Part shown: positions 52,698 through 60,477 of the stretch, in pieces
How positions within the stretch are numbered: position 1 is the stretch's first letter
Layout of the letters: the number at the start of each line of letters is the position of its first letter
Source of the DNA: DATBAX01 sp963723765
GTDB lineage: Bacteria > Acidobacteriota > Terriglobia > Terriglobales > Acidobacteriaceae
Reading direction: 5' to 3'
DNA length: 64,000 nt
NCBI GenBank assembly: GCA_963723765.1
Contig: CAVRSD010000003.1
Location: 124,001-188,000 of the forward strand
The notes under the pieces: generated by a model
The model's database searches: none
Seen by the model: only the letters and a program-made list of their open reading frames with translations
What the model was told of the DNA's origin: nothing
Translations under genes and position numbers: made by a program

Positions 52698-54659
52698 ATG
52701 GCTGGGAAGCGAAATGTTATCACTCGTAGTTTGTGCGGCTCATTTGCCTTGGCGGCTGCCTTGGGATTCGTGGGCTGTGGCGGAAGCTCCAGTAACGGTG
52801 GCGGCGGCGGCGGAGGTGGTGCGCCCGTCGCCGTAAGCCTGACTCCCAAACTTGCTGCGGTCGTGGTTACCACCCAGGCTCAAAAATTTACCGCGAACGT
52901 GACTGGTGATCCTAAGTCTCTCGGCGTTACTTGGACCGTCGATTCCATTGCAGGAGGGAACTCGACTGTCGGCTCCATCAATGTGTCTGGCGTTTATACT
53001 CCCCCCGCGACGGCTGGCACCCATACCGTCACCGCCACCAGCGTCGCCGATACCACCAAGAGCGCATCCGCCGGCATCGCGGTGACCGATCTCGCGGGCG
53101 TTTTCACTTATCACAACAACCTCTCGCGCGACGGTACCAACACCCAAGAATATGCGTTGACGACTCTAAGCGTGAACCAGACCACATTTGGAAAACTGTT
53201 CTCCTGTCCCGTGGATGGCGTGACCTATACGCAACCACTCTGGGTTCCCGGCTTGACCATCGGTGGCGCTCTCCACAACGTGATCTTCGTGGCCACCCAG
53301 CACGACAGCCTTTATGCTTTCGACGCCGATGCGAATCCCTGCGTGCAACTCTGGCATGCCAATTTGATCGACACAGCCCATGGCGCCAATGCCGGCGAAA
53401 CTTCCGTCCCCTGGGCTGACGTTGGCTACGGCGATGAAGACATTCAGCCGGAAGTAGGCGTGACCAGCACTCCTGTCATCGATTCAGCCACCGGCACAAT
53501 TTATGTGCTGAGCAAGTCCATCGATGCGAGTACTAATTTTTACCAGCGTCTGCACGCCCTTGCACTAGCAACAGGAAGTGAGAAGTTCAGCGCTCCCGTC
53601 GATCTTTCCGCATCCGTGCCGGGCACAGGCGATGGCGGATCGACAGTCTCCTTTAACTTGCAGAACCAGCATCAACGCTCTGCGTTGGCCCTGGTCAATG
53701 TGAATGGCAGTGAGATCGTGTATGTCAGTTCGGCATCTCATGAGGATCGGACTCCTTACCACGGCTGGCTTCTCGGTTACGACGCTTCCAATGTGACTCA
53801 ACAGGTCGCAATCTTTAACAGCACTGCAAATTCCGGACTGGGTGGCATTTGGATGGCCGGCGGCGCTCCCGCCGCCGACACCAGTGGCAATCTTTTCCTC
53901 GCCACGGGAAACGGGCAGTTCGATGGGAATTCCTCCTCTCAGCCAAACGACGATTTTGGCGACAGCATCCTCAAATTAGACGCCACCACCAGCCTCACTC
54001 TTACCGATTGGTTCACCCCCGATGATCAATTGAATCTCGCGAACAACGACACCGATCTTGGTTCCGGTGGCGTAATCCTGCTGCCCGATCAAACTTCGGG
54101 TCCCGTAGATCATTTATTGATCGGCGCCGGCAAAGAGGGAATCATCTACCTGATCAATCGCGATAACATGGGGCATTATCACAGCAACAACAATAATCAG
54201 ATTGTGCAAAGCTTCCAATCCATCGGCGGTTCGTTTTGCACGCCGGCATTTTGGCAAAACAATCTGTACTATGCCGGCGCGGGAGATTCGCTGAAACTCT
54301 TTGAATTCGATCCCACCAGTGGCCAATTCAGCACTTCGCCATCGTCCCAGACCAGCCACGCATTCCCGTTCCCCGGAGCGGTACCGGCGATCTCTTCCCA
54401 AAGCGCGTCTGCTGGCATTGCCTGGGTGATGGACGTTAGCCAGTACGGCGTCCCCAGTTCTCACGGTCTGGGCGCGACAGTCTTGTACGCCTACGATGCC
54501 ACCAATCTGAATACCGAACTTTGGGACAGCACGCAAGCCGCCAGCAACCGGGATCAAGCCGGCCAGGCGGTAAAGTTCGTTTCGCCCACGGTAGCCAACG
54601 GCAAGGTGTACGTGAGCACCCGCAGCGAAATCGATGTCTACGGCTTGCTTCCAAATTAA
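52698..54659 (+). CDS. Secreted lipoprotein with Ig-like and beta-propeller domains
   Basis: 653 residues from the ATG at 52698. Lipobox LGFVGCGGSSS, then a run of nine glycines, an Ig-like domain (about 45-135: VSLTPKLAAVVVTTQAQKFT to SASAGIAVTD), and a PQQ-like propeller (HDSLYAFDADA, GTIYVLSKSID, KEGIIYLINRDN, NGKVYVSTRSEIDVYGL). This type is common in acidobacteria and looks surface-bound. The sugar or cofactor it meets, if any, is unknown. Confidence 0.82.
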   Translation: MAGKRNVITRSLCGSFALAAALGFVGCGGSSSNGGGGGGGGAPVAVSLTPKLAAVVVTTQAQKFTANVTGDPKSLGVTWTVDSIAGGNSTVGSINVSGVYTPPATAGTHTVTATSVADTTKSASAGIAVTDLAGVFTYHNNLSRDGTNTQEYALTTLSVNQTTFGKLFSCPVDGVTYTQPLWVPGLTIGGALHNVIFVATQHDSLYAFDADANPCVQLWHANLIDTAHGANAGETSVPWADVGYGDEDIQPEVGVTSTPVIDSATGTIYVLSKSIDASTNFYQRLHALALATGSEKFSAPVDLSASVPGTGDGGSTVSFNLQNQHQRSALALVNVNGSEIVYVSSASHEDRTPYHGWLLGYDASNVTQQVAIFNSTANSGLGGIWMAGGAPAADTSGNLFLATGNGQFDGNSSSQPNDDFGDSILKLDATTSLTLTDWFTPDDQLNLANNDTDLGSGGVILLPDQTSGPVDHLLIGAGKEGIIYLINRDNMGHYHSNNNNQIVQSFQSIGGSFCTPAFWQNNLYYAGAGDSLKLFEFDPTSGQFSTSPSSQTSHAFPFPGAVPAISSQSASAGIAWVMDVSQYGVPSSHGLGATVLYAYDATNLNTELWDSTQAASNRDQAGQAVKFVSPTVANGKVYVSTRSEIDVYGLLPN

Positions 54660-54827
54660 GGCTGCGGCCGCAAGACTCTATCGAAACCTAGTTTTGCAGG
54701 ACGTGGAAGAGAATCGATCGCTGATGAGGGTCATACGAATCCCATCTTGTCATTCCGAGGAGGCTTCCTCCGACGAATCTGCTTTTGGCAGCGCAACACT
54801 GTTTGGGTAAGTATGTTTTGGGTGGCG

Positions 54828-54935
54828 CAGCGCTTAAGCGCTGTGATTTAGAATTTTACTTTTCTACACGCGCTTTAGCGCCTGAGGCCAACGACCTAAC
54901 GACGTACGACGTAAGACCAACGACCGACGACCGAT
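54828..54935. repeat. GCGCTTAAGCGC palindrome and ACGACC-type repeat before dppB
   Basis: CAGCGCTTAAGCGCTG (54828-54843) matches the core of the palindrome after fabH. A GCGCTTTAGCGC stem lies about 30 bases later. From about 54885 the text turns into runs of CCAACGACC and ACGTACGACG up to the dppB start. The region appears to be a pile-up of two dispersed repeat types. Confidence 0.5.
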
Positions 54936-54938
54936 CTC

Positions 54939-55857
54939 ATGCTTCGCTACCTTTCCTTCCGCGTGCTCTACACTTTGCCGGTCATCTGGCTCGTGGTCTC
55001 GTTAGTATTCCTGCTCATCCATCTGGTCCCCGGAGATCCAGTCCTGCAAATGCTCGGAGAAGGCGCACCCGCCGCCGATGTCCAGGCCACCCGTCACACC
55101 TTCAGACTTGATGAGACTCTCAGCCAGCAATATTTCCATTATTGGAAGGGTGTTCTCCACGGCGATCTCGGCTCGTCGCTCCGCTACAACCAAAGCGTCG
55201 GCAGTCTGATCGCTTCAGCGCTATCCTTATACTCTGCAACTGACTCTCGCCGCGCTGCTGGTGGCGATCCTGCTTTCGGTCCCCGCCGGTGTCCGTTCCG
55301 CGCAACGCCGCAATCGCTGGGACGACCGCGCCCTCAGCGTAGTCAGCCTGTTCGGCCTGTCGTTCCCGAATTTCGCGCTCGGCCCCATCCTGATTTTATT
55401 TTTCGCCATCAAGCTGGGATGGCTCCCCGTCTCCGGCTCCGGCACCTTCGCCAATCTCATTCTCCCCGCCATCACCATGGGCAGCGCGCTGGCCGCCATC
55501 CTCACCCGCATGGTCCGCACCTCCATGCTCGAAGAACTGGGACAAGACTACATCCGCACCGCCCGCGCCAAAGGCCTGCCCGAGCGCACCGTCGTCTATC
55601 GCCACGCCCTGCGCAACGCCATGATCCCCATCATTACCGTCCTCGGCCTGCAATTCGGCGCGCTCCTCGCCGGCGCCATCGTCACCGAAACCATCTTCTC
55701 CTGGCCCGGCATCGGACGCCTCACCATCCAGTCCATCGGCAATCGCGATTACTATTTGGTGCAGGGCTGCATCCTGGCGATTGGCCTGACGTACGTTGCG
55801 GTCAATTTTCTGACGGACTTTCTGTATTCCGTGGCGAATCCAAGGATCAGGCAGTGA
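54939..55857 (+). CDS. dppB: Dipeptide-type ABC permease DppB (frameshifted)
   Basis: About 305 residues after one extra T near 55221 is removed (restoring SALPYTLQLTLAALL). First half: FRVLYTLPVIWLVVSLVFLL and HLVPGDP. Second half: the BPD_transp_1 domain with EELGQDYIRTARAKGLPE and HALRNAMIPIITVLG, the EAA loop that docks the ATPase. It would form a channel with DppC for peptides or similar solutes. The ATPase and binding-protein genes are not in the window. Confidence 0.86.
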
Positions 55858-55940
55858 GCGAGATAAGCTATCTTCAAATCTGCCATTTCGTACCTCATCA
55901 TCTCCTATCAAACTGATTCCGTTCATATTTCCATTGACTG

Positions 55941-55973
55941 CACGTATATTACGTGTTACACGTATATTACGTG
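55941..55973 (+). promoter_or_regulatory. Two operator-like palindromes upstream of the vapBC-type pair
   Basis: CACGTATATTACGTG occurs at 55941-55955 and 55959-55973, spaced 18 bases. Each is a palindrome, CACGTA and TACGTG around three bases. The spacing of nearly two helix turns fits a repressor binding side by side. TTGACT at 55934-55939 could be a -35 box. Autorepression by the antitoxin is the likely use. Confidence 0.7.
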
Positions 55974-55993
55974 TTAAAGGGTGGTGGAGCTCT

Positions 55994-56230
55994 ATGATCA
56001 AGCAGAATGTGACAGTTAGCCTAACCCGCCAAACCCTTCGCAAAGCCAAAATCCTGGCTGCCCGCCGGGGCTCCTCAATCAGCGGGCTGCTCGCCGAGCA
56101 AATCGAGGTGCTGGTGGGAGAGGAAGAAGCCTACGAACGCGCCGAGCGACAGGCCATGGCCCTGCTCGACCAGGGCTTCCATTTAGGAGGCGTGATCCGC
56201 GCCAGCCGGGACGAATGGCATGAGCGATAA
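55994..56230 (+). CDS. VapB-like antitoxin (ribbon-helix-helix type)
   Basis: 78 residues from the ATG at 55994 with GGTGGAG upstream. The N-terminal strand and helices (MIKQNVTVSLTRQTLRKAK, ARRGSSISGLLAEQIE) look like a ribbon-helix-helix DNA-binding antitoxin; the acidic C-terminal part would wrap the toxin. It overlaps the toxin gene by 11 bases and follows two operator-like palindromes. Confidence 0.75.
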   Translation: MIKQNVTVSLTRQTLRKAKILAARRGSSISGLLAEQIEVLVGEEEAYERAERQAMALLDQGFHLGGVIRASRDEWHER

Positions 56231-56645
56231 AACATTCGTCGATACCAACGTTTTGATCTACGCCCACGACGTTGACGCGAATGCCAAGCATGACGTAGCC
56301 AGAAGTGTTCTGCGCGAACTCTGGAGCGAGCGCACCGGCGTACTAAGTATGCAGGTGTTGCAGGAATTCTATGTCAACGTCACGCGCAAGATTGCTAGTC
56401 CGCTTTCAAAAGATGTGGCGCGCTCGGTCGTCAATAGCTATTCGATCTGGTGCATGGAAACGACACCCGCCGAAATTGCAGCCGCTTTTCGGATTGAGGA
56501 TGAATCCCGGATCGGCTTTTGGGATGCCCTAATCGTCGCTTCAGCTGCCAAATGTGGCGCAACCACAATCCTTTCGGAAGATCTCAATAATCAGCAGAGA
56601 ATTGCGAGCATTCGTATCGAAAACCCGTTCGCTCGGTTGCAGTGA
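56220..56645 (+). CDS. PIN-domain toxin (VapC-like)
   Basis: 141 residues. The PIN acidic residues are present: FVDTNVLIYAHD (Asp, Asn), the LQEF glutamate, and IGFWDALIVASA (Asp). VapC toxins are Mg-dependent RNases, often cutting tRNA or rRNA. Start overlaps vapB. The pair lies between dppB and dppC on the same strand, so it interrupts what is normally a contiguous pair. Confidence 0.85.
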   Translation: MSDKTFVDTNVLIYAHDVDANAKHDVARSVLRELWSERTGVLSMQVLQEFYVNVTRKIASPLSKDVARSVVNSYSIWCMETTPAEIAAAFRIEDESRIGFWDALIVASAAKCGATTILSEDLNNQQRIASIRIENPFARLQ

Positions 56646-56706
56646 ACCAGCGACCTGATAAATCTTGTGTCATGAGGACCGGCGAGCGGCTAAAATTTCC
56701 TGACTG

Positions 56707-57576
56707 ATGTCCACCACCACCATCTCGTTTCAACGCCAGATCGCAGGCCACGCCCGCCACAACGTCCTCGCCACCATCGGCGTTGTCTTGGTCGCCGTCT
56801 TCGTAATCTTCGCTCTCTTCGCGCCCTGGATCGCTCCCCAAGACCCGGCCTACATCGATCTTCCCAATCGTCTGGCAAGCCCGTCGTCAGCCCACTGGTG
56901 CGGCACCGACGAACTGGGACGCGACATCCTCTCCCGCCTCATCTACGGCTCCCGCATTTCCATGCTGGTCGGCAGTTGCGTGGTCGCCGTGTCTTTGTTT
57001 CTCGGCCTCATCGTCGGTTCCACCGCCGGCTACTACGGCGGACGCCTCGATCGCTTCGTCAACATCGTCGTCATGAATGCGTTCCTGTCTTTCCCCGGAA
57101 TTCTCCTGGCGATTGCCTTCGTAGCCTTTCGCGGCCCCGGCATCTTCAATCTCGTTCTCGCCCTCTCGCTCGGAGGCTGGGTGGGCTACGCGCGCCTCGT
57201 CCGCGCTCAGGTGCTGGCCGCCCGCGAACGCGAATATGTGGAAGCCGCCCGCGCGCTCGGCGCCAGCGATCTCCGCATCATCACCCGCCACATTTTGCCC
57301 AACATCATTCAGCCGATCGTGGTGCAATCTGCCATCGGCATGGCCGGCGCGATTCTTGCTGAAGCTACCATGAGCTTTCTCGGTCTGGGTGTGCCTCCGC
57401 CAACGGCCAGTTGGGGCGCCATGTTGAACGATGGCCGTGCCCATCTTTTCGACTCTCCGCATCTGGTCCTGTTTCCCGCGCTCGCCGTAATGCTGGCTGT
57501 CCTGTCCTTCAATTTCATCGGCGACGCTCTCCGCGACGTTCTCGATCCCCGCTCCCGCATCGAAGCCGGTTTGTAG
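56707..57576 (+). CDS. dppC: Dipeptide-type ABC permease DppC
   Basis: 289 residues. An OppC-type N-terminus (HNVLATIGVVLVAVFVIFALF), WCGTDELGRDILSRLIYGSR, and the EAA loop EYVEAARALGASDLRI and HILPNIIQPIVV. Its partner DppB lies 850 bases upstream, beyond the VapBC-type pair. Strong C-ending codon use here resembles that of dppB. Confidence 0.92.
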   Translation: MSTTTISFQRQIAGHARHNVLATIGVVLVAVFVIFALFAPWIAPQDPAYIDLPNRLASPSSAHWCGTDELGRDILSRLIYGSRISMLVGSCVVAVSLFLGLIVGSTAGYYGGRLDRFVNIVVMNAFLSFPGILLAIAFVAFRGPGIFNLVLALSLGGWVGYARLVRAQVLAAREREYVEAARALGASDLRIITRHILPNIIQPIVVQSAIGMAGAILAEATMSFLGLGVPPPTASWGAMLNDGRAHLFDSPHLVLFPALAVMLAVLSFNFIGDALRDVLDPRSRIEAGL

Positions 57577-57588
57577 CTCTCCCCGACT

Positions 57589-57633
57589 CACGTAGGGACA
57601 GCCGCCTCGGCTGTCCGCCGAGCCAGGCTCGGC
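57589..57633 (+). repeat. Palindromic repeat copy after dppC
   Basis: Edge CACGTAGG, stem GGACAGCC (57596-57603) with GGCTGTCC (57609-57616), then stem GCCGAGCC (57617-57624) with GGCTCGGC (57626-57633). This is a full two-hairpin copy of the family found in lpxB, lying between genes, 13 bases after dppC. Confidence 0.8.
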
Positions 57634-57842
57634 AAATTTGCGAAGACCCTACCTTTTCTGGTAACTGTTACCCTCTCAAACCCTTGCCCCGCAAGGCTTT
57701 CCGGACATGCACGAACACTCGCCCTTGGTAATCTTTTTTCCCGCAACATTTCTTGACACACTGTGTTTTGACATTCAGAGCAGCCGATGACACTGAAACA
57801 GGCTGACACAAACACAAACGCAGATGAAAGAGGCGAACTTCT

Positions 57843-58184
57843 ATGAACAAGCAAATCAAGCAACTGTTTCTTGGAGCTGCTCTGGCAGCGTTTACTCTGC
57901 CAGTCATCGCTCAAACTGCATTGCAAACTCCCAACACGGAAGTTGGCAAGCGCGCCGAGAATCAACAGGACCGCATCGCTCAGGGCGTCAAGAGCGGCCA
58001 GTTGACCCCTGGCGAAACCGCCCACCTGGAACGCAAGGAAGGCGCCGTAAACCGCGAGGTGGCTCGTGACCGCGCTGCCAACGGTGGAAAGCTGACTCCT
58101 GCGGAAAAAGCCAAGGTAAATCGTCAGGACAACAAAATGTCGCGCCAGATCTATCGCGACAAACACAACGCCCGCGTTCAGTAA
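57843..58184 (+). CDS. Small exported hypothetical protein
   Basis: 113 residues: a signal peptide (FLGAALAAFTLPVIAQ) and a charged helical body with two copies of a short unit, GQLTPGETAHLERKEGAVNRE and GKLTPAEKAKVNRQDNKMSRQ. Not a named family that I recognise; I believe similar short exported proteins exist in acidobacteria. A TTGACA box at 57753-57758 lacks a clear -10. A terminator follows at 58211. Confidence 0.7.
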   Translation: MNKQIKQLFLGAALAAFTLPVIAQTALQTPNTEVGKRAENQQDRIAQGVKSGQLTPGETAHLERKEGAVNREVARDRAANGGKLTPAEKAKVNRQDNKMSRQIYRDKHNARVQ

Positions 58185-58210
58185 TTGCACACCATCATTG
58201 AGCAGCAAGG

Positions 58211-58235
58211 CCCTCGGCGCGAGCCGGGGGTTTTT
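58211..58235 (+). terminator. Rho-independent terminator
   Basis: CCCTCGGC (58211-58218) pairs with GCCGGGGG (58223-58230, one G-U) around a tight loop, followed by TTTTTGTTT. It closes the transcript of the small exported protein gene. Confidence 0.75.
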
Positions 58236-58254
58236 GTTTACCCCACCACAATTC

Positions 58255-58299
58255 ATGTAGGGACAGCCGCCTCGGCTGTCCAGCCGAGCCAAACTCGGC
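58255..58299 (+). repeat. Palindromic repeat copy
   Basis: Edge ATGTAGG, stem GGACAGCC (58261-58268) with GGCTGTCC (58274-58281), then GCCGAG (58283-58288) with CTCGGC (58294-58299). Nearly identical to the copy at 57589 and to the second unit in lpxB. Confidence 0.8.
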
Positions 58300-58370
58300 G
58301 ATTTGCGTAGACCCGGCCACTCCCCGCAATCCTCGCCCGCAACCCACTGAAAACCTGCCAAATCCACTCC

Positions 58371-58399
58371 TTGACATACATTGCAAATTGCAATATAAC
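58371..58399 (+). promoter_or_regulatory. Sigma-70 promoter with internal operator for the XRE regulator
   Basis: TTGACA (58371-58376), 17 bases, TATAAC (58394-58399): a near-consensus housekeeping promoter. The palindrome ATTGCAAATTGCAAT (58380-58394) fills the spacer between the two boxes, the classic place for a repressor. The predicted start of transcription is about 58406, only some ten bases before the ATG at 58416, so the leader is very short. Confidence 0.8.
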
Positions 58400-58415
58400 T
58401 ATGTCGATTAGAAAT

Positions 58416-58928
58416 ATGAAGCTCGGCGAGAAAATCCGTTACCTGCGGGAAGTCGAAGGCTCCCTACGCGGCCTCGGCCGCCCCATGAACCAGCCGGAAC
58501 TGGTGCGCGCCGTTCGCAAGGAGCAGGGCAAAAGCATCAGCCAGTCCTACATCTCGCAGATCGAAGGCGGATCGCGCCGGCACATGACGCAATCCTCGCG
58601 TACCTTGCTGGCGAAGTTTTTCAAAGTGCACCCCGGCTTTCTCGTCGATGACCCCGATGGCTACCACACCGAACTCGTCTCCGATCTCCGGACCACGGAA
58701 GGGAAGCTCGACGTCTGGATGCTCCAGGGGTCGGAGCGTTTCGCCAGCGATCCCGAAGTGAGTGAAGTCTTGATCAAGGCGGCTCGGGAAAAAGATACGC
58801 GGCGCTGTTTGATCTTATTGGGCGCAATTCTCGATACGCCCGGTCTCGCGGAACGATTGCTCGAAGCGCTTAAGCCCGGAGCTGCAAGAAAGCATCCGCA
58901 TCCGGCATCCAGAAGGAGACAGCAATGA
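58416..58928 (+). CDS. XRE-family transcriptional regulator
   Basis: 170 residues from the ATG at 58416 (MKLGEKIRYLREVEG). The N-terminal Cro-type HTH: MNQPELVRAVRKEQG, SISQSYISQIEGGSRR, LLAKFFKVHPGFLVDD. The rest is helical and unrecognised. The ATG at 58401 touches the -10 box, so the later ATG is better. It probably represses its own promoter through the internal palindrome. The next gene overlaps its end by four bases. Confidence 0.82.
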   Translation: MKLGEKIRYLREVEGSLRGLGRPMNQPELVRAVRKEQGKSISQSYISQIEGGSRRHMTQSSRTLLAKFFKVHPGFLVDDPDGYHTELVSDLRTTEGKLDVWMLQGSERFASDPEVSEVLIKAAREKDTRRCLILLGAILDTPGLAERLLEALKPGAARKHPHPASRRRQQ

Positions 58929-59575
58929 CCTGGGCAAATTTCTATCTCATTTGTTTTGCCGTGGGGTTTGCCTTCAGCCTGCTTTCGTTTCTTGCCGGCA
59001 CGCTGCGCTGGCATTTGCATCTCCCCCACTTTTCTCACGGACACTTTCCCCTGCCGCACGTGCACGATGTGACCGGAAGCCACTCGGTTCCCGCTGCAGG
59101 CGCATCGCCGGGGCGGCGCATCGTCCATGACCCATCGCCCTTCAATCTTGTCTCCCTGATGGCCTTCCTGGCTTGGTTCGGCGGAACCGGCTATCTACTC
59201 ACGCGCTATTCGACGGTCTGGTTTTTCATGGGTCTGGCCGTTGCGGTCTTAAGTGGCATCGGCGGCGCGACCATTGTGTTCCTGTTTCTCAGCCGCGTCC
59301 TGATGTCGCGCGAAGAAAGTCTCGACCCCGCGGACTTCGAAATGGTCGGCGTGCTCGGACGCACTTCCGTGACCATCCGCGAAGGTGGCACCGGAGAAAT
59401 TATTTACTCACAGGCGGGCACGCGCAGGACTTGCGGTGCGCGCTCAGAAAATAACACCGCCATCCCAAAAGCCAGCGAAGTGGTCGTGACCCGCTATGAC
59501 AAGGGCATCGCCTACGTTCGTCTGTGGAGCGAAATGTCCGAAGACCCGTCATCTGAGGATCCAGAGATTTTATGA
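58925..59575 (+). CDS. NfeD-like membrane protein
   Basis: 216 residues. An N-terminal helix (FYLICFAVGFAFSLLSFLAG), a His-rich loop, two more helices (NLVSLMAFLAWFGGTGYLLT, GLAVAVLSGIGGATIVFLFL), then a beta domain (MVGVLGRTSVTIREGGTGEI to VVVTRYDKGIAYVRLW) resembling the OB fold of NfeD. NfeD proteins partner flotillins, and one lies two genes on. The call is by layout and context. Confidence 0.68.
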   Translation: MTWANFYLICFAVGFAFSLLSFLAGTLRWHLHLPHFSHGHFPLPHVHDVTGSHSVPAAGASPGRRIVHDPSPFNLVSLMAFLAWFGGTGYLLTRYSTVWFFMGLAVAVLSGIGGATIVFLFLSRVLMSREESLDPADFEMVGVLGRTSVTIREGGTGEIIYSQAGTRRTCGARSENNTAIPKASEVVVTRYDKGIAYVRLWSEMSEDPSSEDPEIL

Positions 59576-60468
59576 GTCGAAAATTCCAAGCTCTGATTGC
59601 TGCCATGTGGCTGGTCCTCCCCTGGATGGCTTTCCGCTACTGGCAAACATGGGATCGCCTACCCGCACACATGGCCACCCACTTCAACGCCGCGGGCGCT
59701 CCCAATGGATGGATGTCGCCTGAGCAATCGCTGGAATTCAGTCTCATTTTCCTGGGCTTCCTGCTGGCGGTCTTCACTGTTTTGCTCTACGTCGCGCATT
59801 GGAAGAAGCCGGTAGAAGCATTCTCCTGGGCTCTGTTGGCATTTCTTTATCTGATCATCGTAGTTGCTGCGTACGTGTGCAATGCCATCCTGAATTACAA
59901 CTTGGATGGCGCCTCGACCATGCCTACGCCGGCGCTTGTTATCGTGCCTATCGCTGCCGCGGCATTAGTCATTTTCTATATCGCGTCCAAACGCGGTGCC
60001 GCCCTGCCAGTCCATGGCGTGTTCGCCGAGGAAGTACATTCCGGTCTCATCTGGGCATTTGTTCTAGCTCTACCATTGATCGCAGATGTGTATGGCATCT
60101 CGGTTATGACTGTCACGGCAGTCAAAATAACTATGGGTGTGATCGCCGTCATGTTGCTGGCATCGGCAGTCTTTGCCGCGACCGGCTTTCGCTATCTGTT
60201 CAGTCCGTCCGGCGTGGAGATTCGCACGCTCGGTTTCCGGCTGCAATCCATCCCCGCCAACCAGATTCAACATTACGCCGCTGGCAGTTGGAGCATCGCT
60301 GGCGGCTACGGCATTCGCGGCCTCGGCAACACGCGCGCCTACGTATGGAGCAACCAAGGCGTACGCATCAAGACTGCGAACGGGGAAGTGTTCCTTGGCC
60401 ACAGCGATCCAGCTCGCCTTGTTCATGATCTGGACGCGATCAAGCAGTCGCCACAGAAGAGTTCGTAA
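59572..60468 (+). CDS. DUF1648 membrane protein
   Basis: 298 residues. An N-terminal DUF1648 motif (LPAHMATHFNAAGAPNGWMS) after the first helix, six or so helices, and a C-terminal PH-like beta part (FRYLFSPSGVEIRTLGFRLQ). DUF1648 is also found in SdpI-type immunity proteins, but the role here is unknown. It overlaps the NfeD-like gene by four bases, and the SPFH gene starts ten bases later, so the set is one operon. Confidence 0.75.
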   Translation: MSRKFQALIAAMWLVLPWMAFRYWQTWDRLPAHMATHFNAAGAPNGWMSPEQSLEFSLIFLGFLLAVFTVLLYVAHWKKPVEAFSWALLAFLYLIIVVAAYVCNAILNYNLDGASTMPTPALVIVPIAAAALVIFYIASKRGAALPVHGVFAEEVHSGLIWAFVLALPLIADVYGISVMTVTAVKITMGVIAVMLLASAVFAATGFRYLFSPSGVEIRTLGFRLQSIPANQIQHYAAGSWSIAGGYGIRGLGNTRAYVWSNQGVRIKTANGEVFLGHSDPARLVHDLDAIKQSPQKSS

Positions 60469-60477
60469 GGAGGCAGT

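Noticed and set aside
57588..58367. Minus-strand frame of 259 residues between dppC and the XRE gene
   Set aside because: It runs antisense through the small exported protein gene, the terminator and two repeat copies; its translation is mainly repeat-derived.
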